Shown here in pieces: positions 55,806 through 64,000 of a DNA stretch of 64,000 nt (within the stretch, counting starts at the first letter, position 1; each line of letters starts with the position of its first letter). Position numbers and translations under genes: made by a program. The stretch is from assembly GCA_015832175.1 (NCBI GenBank), contig WJXW01000008.1:248001-312000 (forward strand), written 5' to 3'. The notes under the pieces were generated by a model. That model was not told the origin of the DNA and did no database searches. It was given only the letters and a program-made list of their open reading frames with translations. Origin of the DNA: Paraphaeosphaeria minitans. Taxonomy: Eukaryota > Ascomycota > Dothideomycetes > Pleosporales > Didymosphaeriaceae.

Positions 55806-57392
55806 ATGTCCGGCACACAGGCTACGGCCTCTCCGCGCGCCCCGCGCGCGCTCAACGCCGCGCAACAGAACGGCACTGCATTACCCAATAACAATGGCGG
55901 CAGGGGTCAGAGGAGGAACAGAGGGAATCGCCCGCATAACGGAAACCATGCGACGGCGCAACATGGAGTCTCTGGCAATGCGCTCCAGGACCCGTCGCTT
56001 TCCGAAAGCGCAGTGCTCTCGAGCGAGGAGGTAGCCATGCCTGTCGGGCCGCGACAGCCCAAGAAACATACGCGCTCCCAGCCATCCGCCGATCGCGTAT
56101 TCTCGCCCAACGGTGTTCCTCACGCGGACACGGAAGGCGCTCCTAGCCACTCTGTCGCAACTCCCGCCAAAACCCAAGGTGCATATGCCGGTCCTACGTT
56201 TCATGCTTCCCCGGCTCCCTCTGCGCTTCCCATTCCGAAGTTTCTTTCCAAATCCGTTCCTCCCAAGACGCATACAGGCCCCCCAACTCCACCGCCCGAG
56301 GAAGGTTCAGACTCTGGTTCTTCGCTCTCTCCTTCTCCTTCGCGCGGCGCGCCCATACCAATTCCCTCGCGTTCGGCCCAAAACTCCCCTCTAGATCTGT
56401 TGTTCAAAGCTGATCGAGCAGAAAGAGCTAGGAACGTCAACTACAGTGTTTCATCAGCTTCATTTCCTAATGTTCCTCCCGGCGGCGGCAGGCCGCAGCA
56501 CCTGAAGCATGACTCATTCGGCTCTTTGAATGCTCCATTCCCCATTGAACTTGAGGCGAGCATTCAGCACGCGCATTCCCCACCTGCTGGTAACCACCGA
56601 TCTGTCACTGCGCCTTCAAAGATCCCACAAACGGAGGCTAATGCTCAGTCCAAGGAGTCCGATCCCATCCAGGACCTGATGAACCGGCTTTCCATGTCGC
56701 AGAATAAATCCAATTCTTCTACCCCACCAAGGAATGGATCATCTGATCCCGCTCTACAACATCACAGTTCCTCTCCTTTCCATGATGGCAGGCCGTCTCC
56801 TTTCCGTAGCACTTCTGGTCCTACTACGCCTGCACCTTCGACACAAGTTCAAGAGGATTATGAAAAGATAGTTTATGGTAATCAAAACCTTTCTTCCAAG
56901 TTCAAAGCTGCCAAAATGGATTCGGCGAAGCGCAACTCCGGCCTTCGAACCGAGATCACTGCGGATTCACCACTTGTTCCGCAGGGCGGATTTCCTCCTA
57001 TCTCTGTAATGAATAATGATTCGAGGAGTATGATTGGCAATGCTTTAAACAACCCGGGTGGCCCTCGCCGTGGGTCGGCGCCTCATGTTGCTCCCATTCC
57101 ACCTTACCGAGGCGTACCCAACAACCAGAACATGCGCGGCTCTAACCGGCGCAGCTACCAGGCTCACCCCAACCATGCGCATCCTAAAATGAATGGCCAT
57201 GCAAACGCAGCCCCGGGTTCACCTGCTTCAGTTCCGAAACCGACTACTGCCATGGCGTTCATCCCTTCTTCCGTGCGCGCAAAGCCGCCACCCACCCCTC
57301 CCAGGAAAGCTGAAAGCGACAATGCGACTTTGGAGCAGAATCTCAAACGCATGCTTAATCTGGGCTCTGGGGATACGAACGGCGGCCGGTGA
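55806..57392 (+). CDS. PNRC-motif protein, likely mRNA decapping co-factor (Edc1-like)
   Basis: 528 residues, single exon, almost entirely disordered and rich in Ser, Pro and Asn. The recognisable part is the proline-rich nuclear receptor coactivator (PNRC) motif YAGPTFHASPAPSALPIPKF near residues 127-146, followed at about residue 195 by SPLDLLFKADRAERAR. In fungi and animals this motif links to Dcp1/Dcp2 decapping and nonsense-mediated decay. The N-terminus has an RGQRRNRGNR patch suited to RNA binding. C-terminal segments AMAFIPSSVRAKPPPTPPRK and LEQNLKRMLNLG look conserved. The precise role is inferred from the motif only. Confidence 0.75.
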   Translation: MSGTQATASPRAPRALNAAQQNGTALPNNNGGRGQRRNRGNRPHNGNHATAQHGVSGNALQDPSLSESAVLSSEEVAMPVGPRQPKKHTRSQPSADRVFSPNGVPHADTEGAPSHSVATPAKTQGAYAGPTFHASPAPSALPIPKFLSKSVPPKTHTGPPTPPPEEGSDSGSSLSPSPSRGAPIPIPSRSAQNSPLDLLFKADRAERARNVNYSVSSASFPNVPPGGGRPQHLKHDSFGSLNAPFPIELEASIQHAHSPPAGNHRSVTAPSKIPQTEANAQSKESDPIQDLMNRLSMSQNKSNSSTPPRNGSSDPALQHHSSSPFHDGRPSPFRSTSGPTTPAPSTQVQEDYEKIVYGNQNLSSKFKAAKMDSAKRNSGLRTEITADSPLVPQGGFPPISVMNNDSRSMIGNALNNPGGPRRGSAPHVAPIPPYRGVPNNQNMRGSNRRSYQAHPNHAHPKMNGHANAAPGSPASVPKPTTAMAFIPSSVRAKPPPTPPRKAESDNATLEQNLKRMLNLGSGDTNGGR

Positions 57393-58879
57393 TCTTTGGC
57401 GTCTTGTGTCTCGTTCAATAGCCTGCATAGCCTGCGATTTGTTCATGCGTCCTCTTTCGTTCTTCATATTGCGATTTCTCTCGTCCTTGTTTGACATGTT
57501 TGTCCCTTTGGCGGACCTTCTCGTATGTGTATTAGGCGTTGCTTGTTTTCCGGACTGTGACCGGCGAGTCACTTAGCTGCTGGTTGTGGTTTTGTCAGGG
57601 TCGCGGGTATGGCGCGATTGCATATGCGGCGTGATCGGTTGTTTGGGTGGCTATCGTCGAAAGACATGCTCACACGGCATGACTGCACGTTGATGAGGAT
57701 CACGAGGCAAACGTGGATGGAGGTGTCTCGTTCATTCGGCATTCCCTTTCTGGTGGCTTCCGGCGGGCTTTGCTTTGGAAACCGGCGTCACTTGCGTCAA
57801 TTCGGCTGTCCTCGCGAGAAGGATCCAGGCGCGACCATTACCACTACACAACATATAAAAGCGAAAAACACAAAAAAAAATTGGGCATGATGCTCACCTT
57901 TGCCCCCACTCTGGGGGTAGAGGAGTATTGGTGTCTAACACTGGTTCCCACTGCTGTCAACCTGTGATGGTGAAGTTTGTTTCATTCTGATTGTAGTTCT
58001 TTCTATATCGCCTTCTATATACGTTATCCTGTATCAAGTTACACCATTGACACGGAAATCGACAACGTAGGGTGCGTACCTCGCCTCACATGAACTCACT
58101 ACACTAATACGAAGAAAAGGAACGTTAGCTCACACCACCATACGTTTTTTACTTTATCGTATGATACTCTAGTGTGGATGTCCACGGAGGTTCTGCAACG
58201 AGGGCAATGTATACACACACTTCATGTGTGAATTCACTATAGTTTGAGGTGGTAAGCTTATCATGAGTCGATCTGTCCTGTATTCTCACACCGTGGCTGA
58301 TATAAGGAACAGGAATGTAGGTGTATGCCTTGTCTTGCACAGAGTCGGTCTACTATATGGTTGCTAATTTGAAGTATGATAAACCTAATCTAGGTTTTCA
58401 CAGTAGGTAATCTCAGCAGCTAACACAGATAGGTTCACACCTCATTCCGTACAAACTCACGCTGCTTTACACAGTGGTAAACTCATGTTTCATCAGCCCT
58501 CACAGGAGGGCCTACAATCGTCGGTCTACTGCTTCGCGCACGTCGCCCTGTTAGAACTCACTCTAATATAAAACAGCAAATTCACAGCCTCATTATGTAG
58601 GGTGGGTGTACACAGCATCTTCTGCCATAGGGATATTGGCCACCATAGTCAATACTTCCTGCTATGCCTTGTCTGCAGTTTGACATCGTCGTTAGTTTAC
58701 CGCTTCACTTCCACCTTCACCTCGCCTCTCTTACTCGGCATACCGAGCTGCCTTCACTATCGCGTTTGCGCGCCTGCCTTCGACGCGTTTCTATCAGAAC
58801 AAAACAACAACTTCTCACTGCAACGCGGCCGTCCTTCTTTTACCCCACAACAACTCGCTTCGCGTGCGTCGCTCACGAT
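57393..58879. other. intergenic, no gene supported
   Basis: About 1.5 kb. From about 58060 to 58600 the sequence is AT-richer, with many scattered TCACAC/ACTCAC words and no open frame of note. Nothing else recognised. Confidence 0.45.
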
Positions 58880-61170
58880 ATGGAGAAGCTTAAGAAGAAA
58901 GGTAATACTGATCTGATGTGTTACTGTTTCCTTTTACCCTACACACTACCCTTACTTCCCTATTGCTACGTAGCTGTTCACATGTTTGGCCTTATTCAGG
59001 CTACTTTTACTTATAATCTAGGGTTCAGCGGTAAGTATTTGATAGAGCTAACGGCGGCAGCTTCGCGCGTCTTCAGAGGCGAGGGCAAGGACGAGAAGAC
59101 GCCTGAGCCCGTGGTTGTATCCAATCCTTCGAACGCCCATTACGATCGCCCACGCTCAATAGACACTCAAGTCGCGCCGTGGGAGGCGCAGAAGCCTCCG
59201 CCGGTGGAGCTGCCACGCAAAGTGGTCAAGAAGAAGTGTAAGTACACTCACCCATGTCTACTTTTCAACCGCCTTCGCCTAATGAGGAGAAAGCTTCGCT
59301 TTTCACTCTCAACAATCAGAGGCGCTACGAGGACAAGGTGGTGACTACCGACGCTTCTGCCCCGCCCGTGCCTCCGATCCCAGCGAAGTTCAAATACACT
59401 CTCTTTCCCCAGGACAAGCCGCTCAGTCCCTTCCACGTCGCAGCTCGGTCGCCATCTTCAGAGCAACGCCCCGACACCGCTGGCTCCGCCTTCAGCTCGA
59501 GGGCTATACCTCACCCGCAGAAAGCAATCGCGTCGAGCAAGTTCAGGCCGATACAGACACCCTACAGCAAGGAAAGTGGTTTACCTAAGTCGCCATCGCA
59601 GGCCAACTTTCCTTTTCCGAGCGAGAGCTCGGCTTCAACCCAGAAACCAGATACCAGCTCGGCAGTCTCTGTGACCAGCTCGGCTTTTGTAGATCCGCAG
59701 AAGAAACTTACCAGGATCTACGCGCCCATCATGACGCCCTGGAGCAACGAGAAAGGACTACCCAAGTCACCACTGCAAGCAATCGCTCCAATCCATTCGC
59801 CATGGAGTAACGAGGCAGGACTGACCGAGTCACCACCAAAGCCAGTGCCCTGGCCAGGCCAGTCACGCAGCCCCAGCCCAGCTTCCAGCGTCCGTACAAC
59901 TGTTCACAGTCCGCAGTCTCCGTGCAAGTTGACGCCGCCTCGCGCAAAGCCGTTCGAAGACACAACCTTCGGCGTCCCCGACGAGGAGCTGCGCGCCTTG
60001 TTCAAGGACCATCCCGCCGTCAAGCGCTTCCACAAGATGCTCGAACCTGGTGGGAAAGGGAGCTCCGACATCGTGTACCCGCCTGGCATCCCGGCTGTAG
60101 AGTACCACAAGATGAAAGCTCTGTACGATCTCACCGGCTCACCATTCAACGAGGGCGACGGAGGCACCAAGAAGAAAGGTGAAGGCAAAGGAAAGAAGCC
60201 CCAGACCCTCCCACAATCTTCAAGCTTGTACTCCCTCGAGACAGTGACCCCCTTCTCCGTCCACCAGCACCTCTTCCCGCGTTCAGCTCCTCTCAACCCG
60301 CCTCTGCCGTATCGTCCTATTGTTCGCAGTACGAAGAGTGCAACGTCATCCCCCACCTCCCCGGACTTCGCCAAACTCAGCGCAGCCGCGGGACGCAAGT
60401 CCTCTTCGTCGTCCGCCCGACCTGGATCCAAGGATACGCACACGACGTCTCCCCCAGGCCGCCGCTCAGGCTACACGTCGTCCTCACTCGGCCGCTCCTC
60501 CACCAAGGATAGCACCGCCAAGAACGCCGGTCCTGGCGCCCTGAAGATCAAGTCGAAGAGGTCGCTCCGGGACCTGTTCCAACGTGGTGGCCGCCCGCCT
60601 CCGATCCCCTCCCTCCGCCACTACCCCATCAGCAACCCGATCCCCATCGCCCCTTCCCGCGCTGACTCCCCGCCTACGGTCTCCGGATCCACGCCTGAGT
60701 TCAGCGAGGAATTCTGGGAGCGCGACACCCTCGTCGCCTTCTCGATTCCCGTGTCTGTCCCAGATGATGACCAGCCCGTGCCCGACGTCACAGCAGCCCT
60801 CTTAAAGCACACGAAGCGTGCGGGCCCACCGCCCATGGTGCCTGCACGGCCGGGCGATGGAAAGGTGGATCTGGATATTGTAAGGATGAGGGGGGTGGGT
60901 GATGGGAGGATGATGTTTGTGAAGAAGCCAGTTGGTAGTGTGGACGAGGACGAGGACGAGGGTGAGGGAAAGGTTAGGGGTGCGTGGATCCCGGTGCCGC
61001 ATCAGGCGCCGCCGGGTGTGGATATGAAGATTAGGAGGGCAGATGGAGAGGTTTGGGAGAAATTCAGCCATGAGCGGTACAGCCAGGTGGAGAGGATTGA
61101 GAAGGGTATGAAGGGTATGGTGGTGGATGACTTTGTTCTGGGCGAGAAGGAGTTTGTGGAGGACATCTGA
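58880..61170 (+). CDS. unknown low-complexity protein with PWSNE-GLPKSP repeats
   Basis: I do not recognise this protein. The main exon (59294-61170) is open and Ser/Pro/Lys-rich. A likely upstream part is 58880-58901 and 59079-59237 (MEKLKKK, then EGKDEKTPEPVVVSNPSNAHYDR), with introns of 177 and 56 nt; these junctions are the least certain in the window and a start at 59254 is the alternative. About 685 residues if spliced so. Three tandem motifs (I.TPYSKESGLPKSPSQA, I.TPWSNEKGLPKSPLQA, I.SPWSNEAGLTESP) lie in the first third. The C-terminal 200 residues look folded (TPEFSEEFWERDTLVAFSIP, GAWIPVPHQAPPGVDMKIRR, WEKFSHERYSQVERIEKGMK). Confidence 0.6.
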
Positions 61171-61456
61171 GCATGCCCTGGAGGAGGTATGCGGCTTGGC
61201 GAGGCATGATTGGCATGGTTGAACACGCATGGTAATGGTTGGATTGCGTGGAAGATGGCTTTGCATACGAGCAGGCAACGAAGATACCCAGGCTCCATCA
61301 AGGTCCCCGGCTCTCTTCACATGCCTTCAAGACTCCGGGGATCACCCGCTCAGGACTCAATTCGGAAATGTTCTCAAATCTCCCCCGCTAGACAAAACTT
61401 TCAGTGCAGCGTGGTCACCCCAGAGCCTAGGCCTTACGCAGGCAGACCAACGGTGC

Positions 61457-63448
61457 TCAAACCCCCGACCCAGCACTGTACCTCGTCTCACTCACATACT
61501 CCTTCTTCGGCCCCTTGACATCGTACGTCACCTTCCACCACCGCATCCCACCCCCGCCCACTGGCACCTCCCATACCGCAGCATACAGATCCCTCCCACA
61601 GAGATGCTGCTCCCTATTCCCCACCCTCGCAACCCCATCAGCCACCTCCGTGCCCCCCTGCAAATCCATCTCCACAAACAGTCCCCCGACCCCATCAACA
61701 TATGCCTCCTCTCCCTTCTCCGCCCAGAAATGCACCGCAACCCACTCCTCCTCCGGAACCCGCTCCAACCCCTCGTCCAGCTCCCCGCGCAGCACGTACA
61801 CGTACTTCATGCGGGTGGTGAACGCCATGCCCGTCGTAGTTGTAAACTCTCCCTCCTCGGCGTAGAGCAGTGCGGGGCGGGAAGATGGCAAGGGCGTGAA
61901 TGTTGCGGTGCCGGTGACGGTGCCGGAGGGGTGCGTGGGCAGGACGGAGGTGAGGGTGCGGGTGAAGGACCACGGGGAGGAGGCGTGGAGGGCTGTGAAG
62001 AGGGAGGCGGCGGTTAGTCTACTCGGTGGTGCTGATGTGGTTGGCGGGGAGGGCGAGGCGCGTGCTGCGGCTTCGGAGGGATTCGGCATGAGCCACGCGT
62101 TGACGGATTGCAGTGTTGCTCGCGGGGGGTTGAGCGTCGGATGTGTGGTCGTGAGCCATGCGAGCCGCTGCTTGATGGTTTTCTTGTCGATTTTGGCGTG
62201 CGTGTGCGGGAGGAAAGTGAATACGCCGGAGGCGTCGGCATACGTGCAGAGGATGGCGAGGGCGGTGCCAACGGCGAGGTCTTTGCCTGTGGAATCGCAG
62301 ATGAGGATTTTCTTGTCGGTGGTGATTGCTTCAGGTGGGAGCCAGGTCTCTAGGATGGGCAGGCGCTTGAGCTGTGTGCGGAGGTCGCGCGAGCCGAGTT
62401 TGCCGGTTTGGCATTGGAGGTGGAGATACCGTGTTTTCGATACTGATGTCAGTCCTGGGAGCGGTTGGGGCCCACAACTAATGATCACATCGAACGGCGT
62501 GGTGTTTAGGTTTTGGAAAGTGGAGATGTACAAGTTTGACGTTGGTTTAACAAGAATGGGTGCAGCGTCGGAAGTCGCTTCTTCTTCGACAAGTCTCTTG
62601 ATGAGGTTTGGAAGGTCTTCTTCGTTCGTGTTGAGCAACTGCTCTCTGTGGCTCCAGAAGAGTGTTGGCGTGAGGCCCTGAGACCAGGCTTCGTGATCAT
62701 CGGCAGCGCCCTGGATGTACCCGCCTTCAGACACCTCAGCGCCGTTCACACGTCGTGATGCAGTGCATAGCACTATCGGATGAAATTCCGGGAAAGAAGG
62801 CGGTGAATCCGGTATACTCGAAGTGTGCGTCACCCAAATTGGCCGCATTGGTTTCCCGATCTTGCTTCGCAGGAGTTCGACATCTGGTTTGCATATGTCC
62901 AGGAACTCGCTGACGAATCCATCTATCCGCCTCTCGATCTGTGCATGCTCCGGCTCGGACACTGCTTGAGGTGCCGTGTGTAGCTCATGCACTCCCTCTT
63001 CTAAAAAGAGCGCGCGGTTCATCACGCAGCACCAGACGGGAACCGTTTTCGAGAGCGCATCCGGCATGCTCTTTCCACGTCGTGTCGAGTCTACGACAAC
63101 GCACCCGCCCTCTCTGCCGACTAAATCAAGCAGCTGCAGATTTAGTCTCCTGACACTGAACTTCCACTCGTTCGTGTGCCCATCCGTGCTCTTGAAGTAC
63201 ACGCTCTCAGCTTTTCTAGCAGGGTGAATGTACCAGCTTCCGCACCGCTCATTTGCCACAAGCGGGATACCATAGGCTTCGGATACCGATGCGACGAAGT
63301 TGGCATCGAGCTGTATGGATGAGAGACGGTTATGTGTGGACAGCGCCGATCGCTTCAGAGAATTCAGTGTCCCAGAGATAGAGAGAGACTGTGTCGGGAA
63401 TATCAAGTCCGATTCGGTAAGTGGACGAGACATTTCCTCTATGGTCAC
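61457..63448 (-). CDS. initiator tRNA phosphoribosyl transferase, Rit1 type
   Basis: tRNA A64-2'-O-ribosylphosphate transferase, 663 residues (the in-frame Met at residue 6 is an alternative start). It adds a ribosyl phosphate to initiator tRNA-Met to keep it out of elongation. Single exon. N-terminal domain: VANERCGSWYIHP, SVYFKSTDGHTNEW, FSVRRLNLQLLDLVG, VVVDSTRRGKSMPDALSKT, PIWVTHTSS. C-terminal part: a phosphatase-like P-loop (ILICDSTGKDLAVGTALAIL, with CDSTGKD), a phenotype shared by Rit1 C-domains, then a conserved C-terminal segment after a Ser/Pro linker. Family identity is clear from the Y(F)KSTDGH and STRRGKxxPDALSKTVP motifs. Confidence 0.92.
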   Translation of the reverse strand: MTIEEMSRPLTESDLIFPTQSLSISGTLNSLKRSALSTHNRLSSIQLDANFVASVSEAYGIPLVANERCGSWYIHPARKAESVYFKSTDGHTNEWKFSVRRLNLQLLDLVGREGGCVVVDSTRRGKSMPDALSKTVPVWCCVMNRALFLEEGVHELHTAPQAVSEPEHAQIERRIDGFVSEFLDICKPDVELLRSKIGKPMRPIWVTHTSSIPDSPPSFPEFHPIVLCTASRRVNGAEVSEGGYIQGAADDHEAWSQGLTPTLFWSHREQLLNTNEEDLPNLIKRLVEEEATSDAAPILVKPTSNLYISTFQNLNTTPFDVIISCGPQPLPGLTSVSKTRYLHLQCQTGKLGSRDLRTQLKRLPILETWLPPEAITTDKKILICDSTGKDLAVGTALAILCTYADASGVFTFLPHTHAKIDKKTIKQRLAWLTTTHPTLNPPRATLQSVNAWLMPNPSEAAARASPSPPTTSAPPSRLTAASLFTALHASSPWSFTRTLTSVLPTHPSGTVTGTATFTPLPSSRPALLYAEEGEFTTTTGMAFTTRMKYVYVLRGELDEGLERVPEEEWVAVHFWAEKGEEAYVDGVGGLFVEMDLQGGTEVADGVARVGNREQHLCGRDLYAAVWEVPVGGGGMRWWKVTYDVKGPKKEYVSETRYSAGSGV

Positions 63449-63725
63449 AGCTGTGGCTCACGGCGGGCGGCAATTGGGAAGTGAGTTGAGTGAATGTAAT
63501 CGCTTCGGGAGCTCTTGTGAAAGAGCTAGCTCGAGAACGGCTAGGGCGACTTGGCATGTGCTCGACGAAGTGGAGACATGTTGGTACAACTTTTGCGTCG
63601 TACATACAATTAAAGCAAGAGCAGCAGCAATCGTGCTGCTTAGGGGTATCTCAATACAATCCAAGCGCCGAAAAAGTCCCTCAAGTAATGCCAACAAAAT
63701 CGACTCAAGTGACGCCAGAGCAGAT

Positions 63726-64000
63726 CTATTCCGCACCCCAGCCGTCGTTCTCGTCGACCTCGAGGACCTCCACATCCTCATCCTGAAACGTCACATGCTT
63801 CTCTTTGCCCTTCTTCCCCTTCTTTTTCTTCCCCGCTTCGTTTTCGTCGCCCTCCTCATCACTCATAAACCCAGCCAATCTCTTCTGCCTCTTCTCCTCT
63901 TCATGCTCCGCCTTGGCCTCCTCAATCTGCCTTCTTGCATCCTCCTGTGCGGCCTCTAGTTCCTGTTTGATCTGTTCGACTCGATCGTACTGCTCGTTCT
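63726..64000 (-). CDS. partial lysine-rich coiled-coil protein, C-terminal end only
   Basis: The stop is at 63726-63728 and the frame stays open to the right edge, so the start lies outside. The visible 90 residues are a charged helix (RVEQIKQELEAAQEDARRQI, EHEEEKRQKRLAGFMSDEE), a basic run (GKKKKGKKGKEKHVTF) and an acidic end (DEDVEVLEVDENDGWGAE). Such a tail is common in nucleolar and ribosome-assembly proteins, but I cannot name the family. Same strand as RIT1, about 277 bp upstream of it. Confidence 0.65.
   Translation of the reverse strand, partial: NEQYDRVEQIKQELEAAQEDARRQIEEAKAEHEEEKRQKRLAGFMSDEEGDENEAGKKKKGKKGKEKHVTFQDEDVEVLEVDENDGWGAE

Overview
The window is nuclear DNA of a filamentous ascomycete (Pezizomycotina; I cannot fix the class, Dothideomycetes-like). 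Evidence: short GT-AG introns, mostly 45-60 nt, with CTAAC-like branch sites, GC-rich wobble positions, a fungal Zn2Cys6 regulator, and Pezizomycotina versions of RIT1, RVS161, YBT1-type ABCC, PGS1, SPC1 and RBX1. About 24 protein genes can be modelled, most with exon boundaries read directly. No rRNA, tRNA or CRISPR array was recognised.

Layout. 1-2.7 kb is gene-poor and holds decayed coding fragments. 2.8-5.1 kb is a secreted GH29 alpha-L-fucosidase with an apparent frameshift. 5.4-7.1 kb is a Mn-type CDF cation transporter. 8.1-26.4 kb is a block of nine contiguous genes: P5C dehydrogenase, a DHDPS/HOGA-family aldolase, an amino-acid permease, an aspartate-aminotransferase-like enzyme, a Zn2Cys6 regulator, an FAD amine oxidase, an SLC25-like membrane protein, proline dehydrogenase and P5C reductase. 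27.1-28.5 kb is a second CDF paralogue on the same strand as the first, so the two CDF genes flank the block. 28.5-31.2 kb is gene-poor again. From 31 kb on there are mostly housekeeping genes: mitochondrial TrpRS, RVS161/Hob3, PGS1, NDUFA12, a repeat-rich gap, a large ABCC transporter, CDC34-like E2, a CorA Mg2+ transporter, a small unknown protein, a 287-bp MITE-like element, SPC1, RBX1, a PNRC-motif protein, an unknown low-complexity protein, RIT1 and a partial lysine-rich protein at the right edge.

Main result. The nine-gene block has every step of trans-4-hydroxy-L-proline breakdown as known from animals: proline/hydroxyproline dehydrogenase, P5C dehydrogenase (to 4-hydroxyglutamate), aspartate aminotransferase (to 4-hydroxy-2-oxoglutarate) and 4-hydroxy-2-oxoglutarate aldolase (to pyruvate plus glyoxylate). 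It also has its own permease and pathway-type regulator. It resembles an enlarged Aspergillus prn (proline) cluster. The two early enzymes have mitochondrial-type N-termini. The aminotransferase, the aldolase and the FAD oxidase end in SRL, ARL and AKL, all canonical peroxisomal PTS1 tripeptides. I therefore infer a two-organelle pathway that releases glyoxylate inside peroxisomes. The substrate assignment is inference from family and context and needs biochemical proof.
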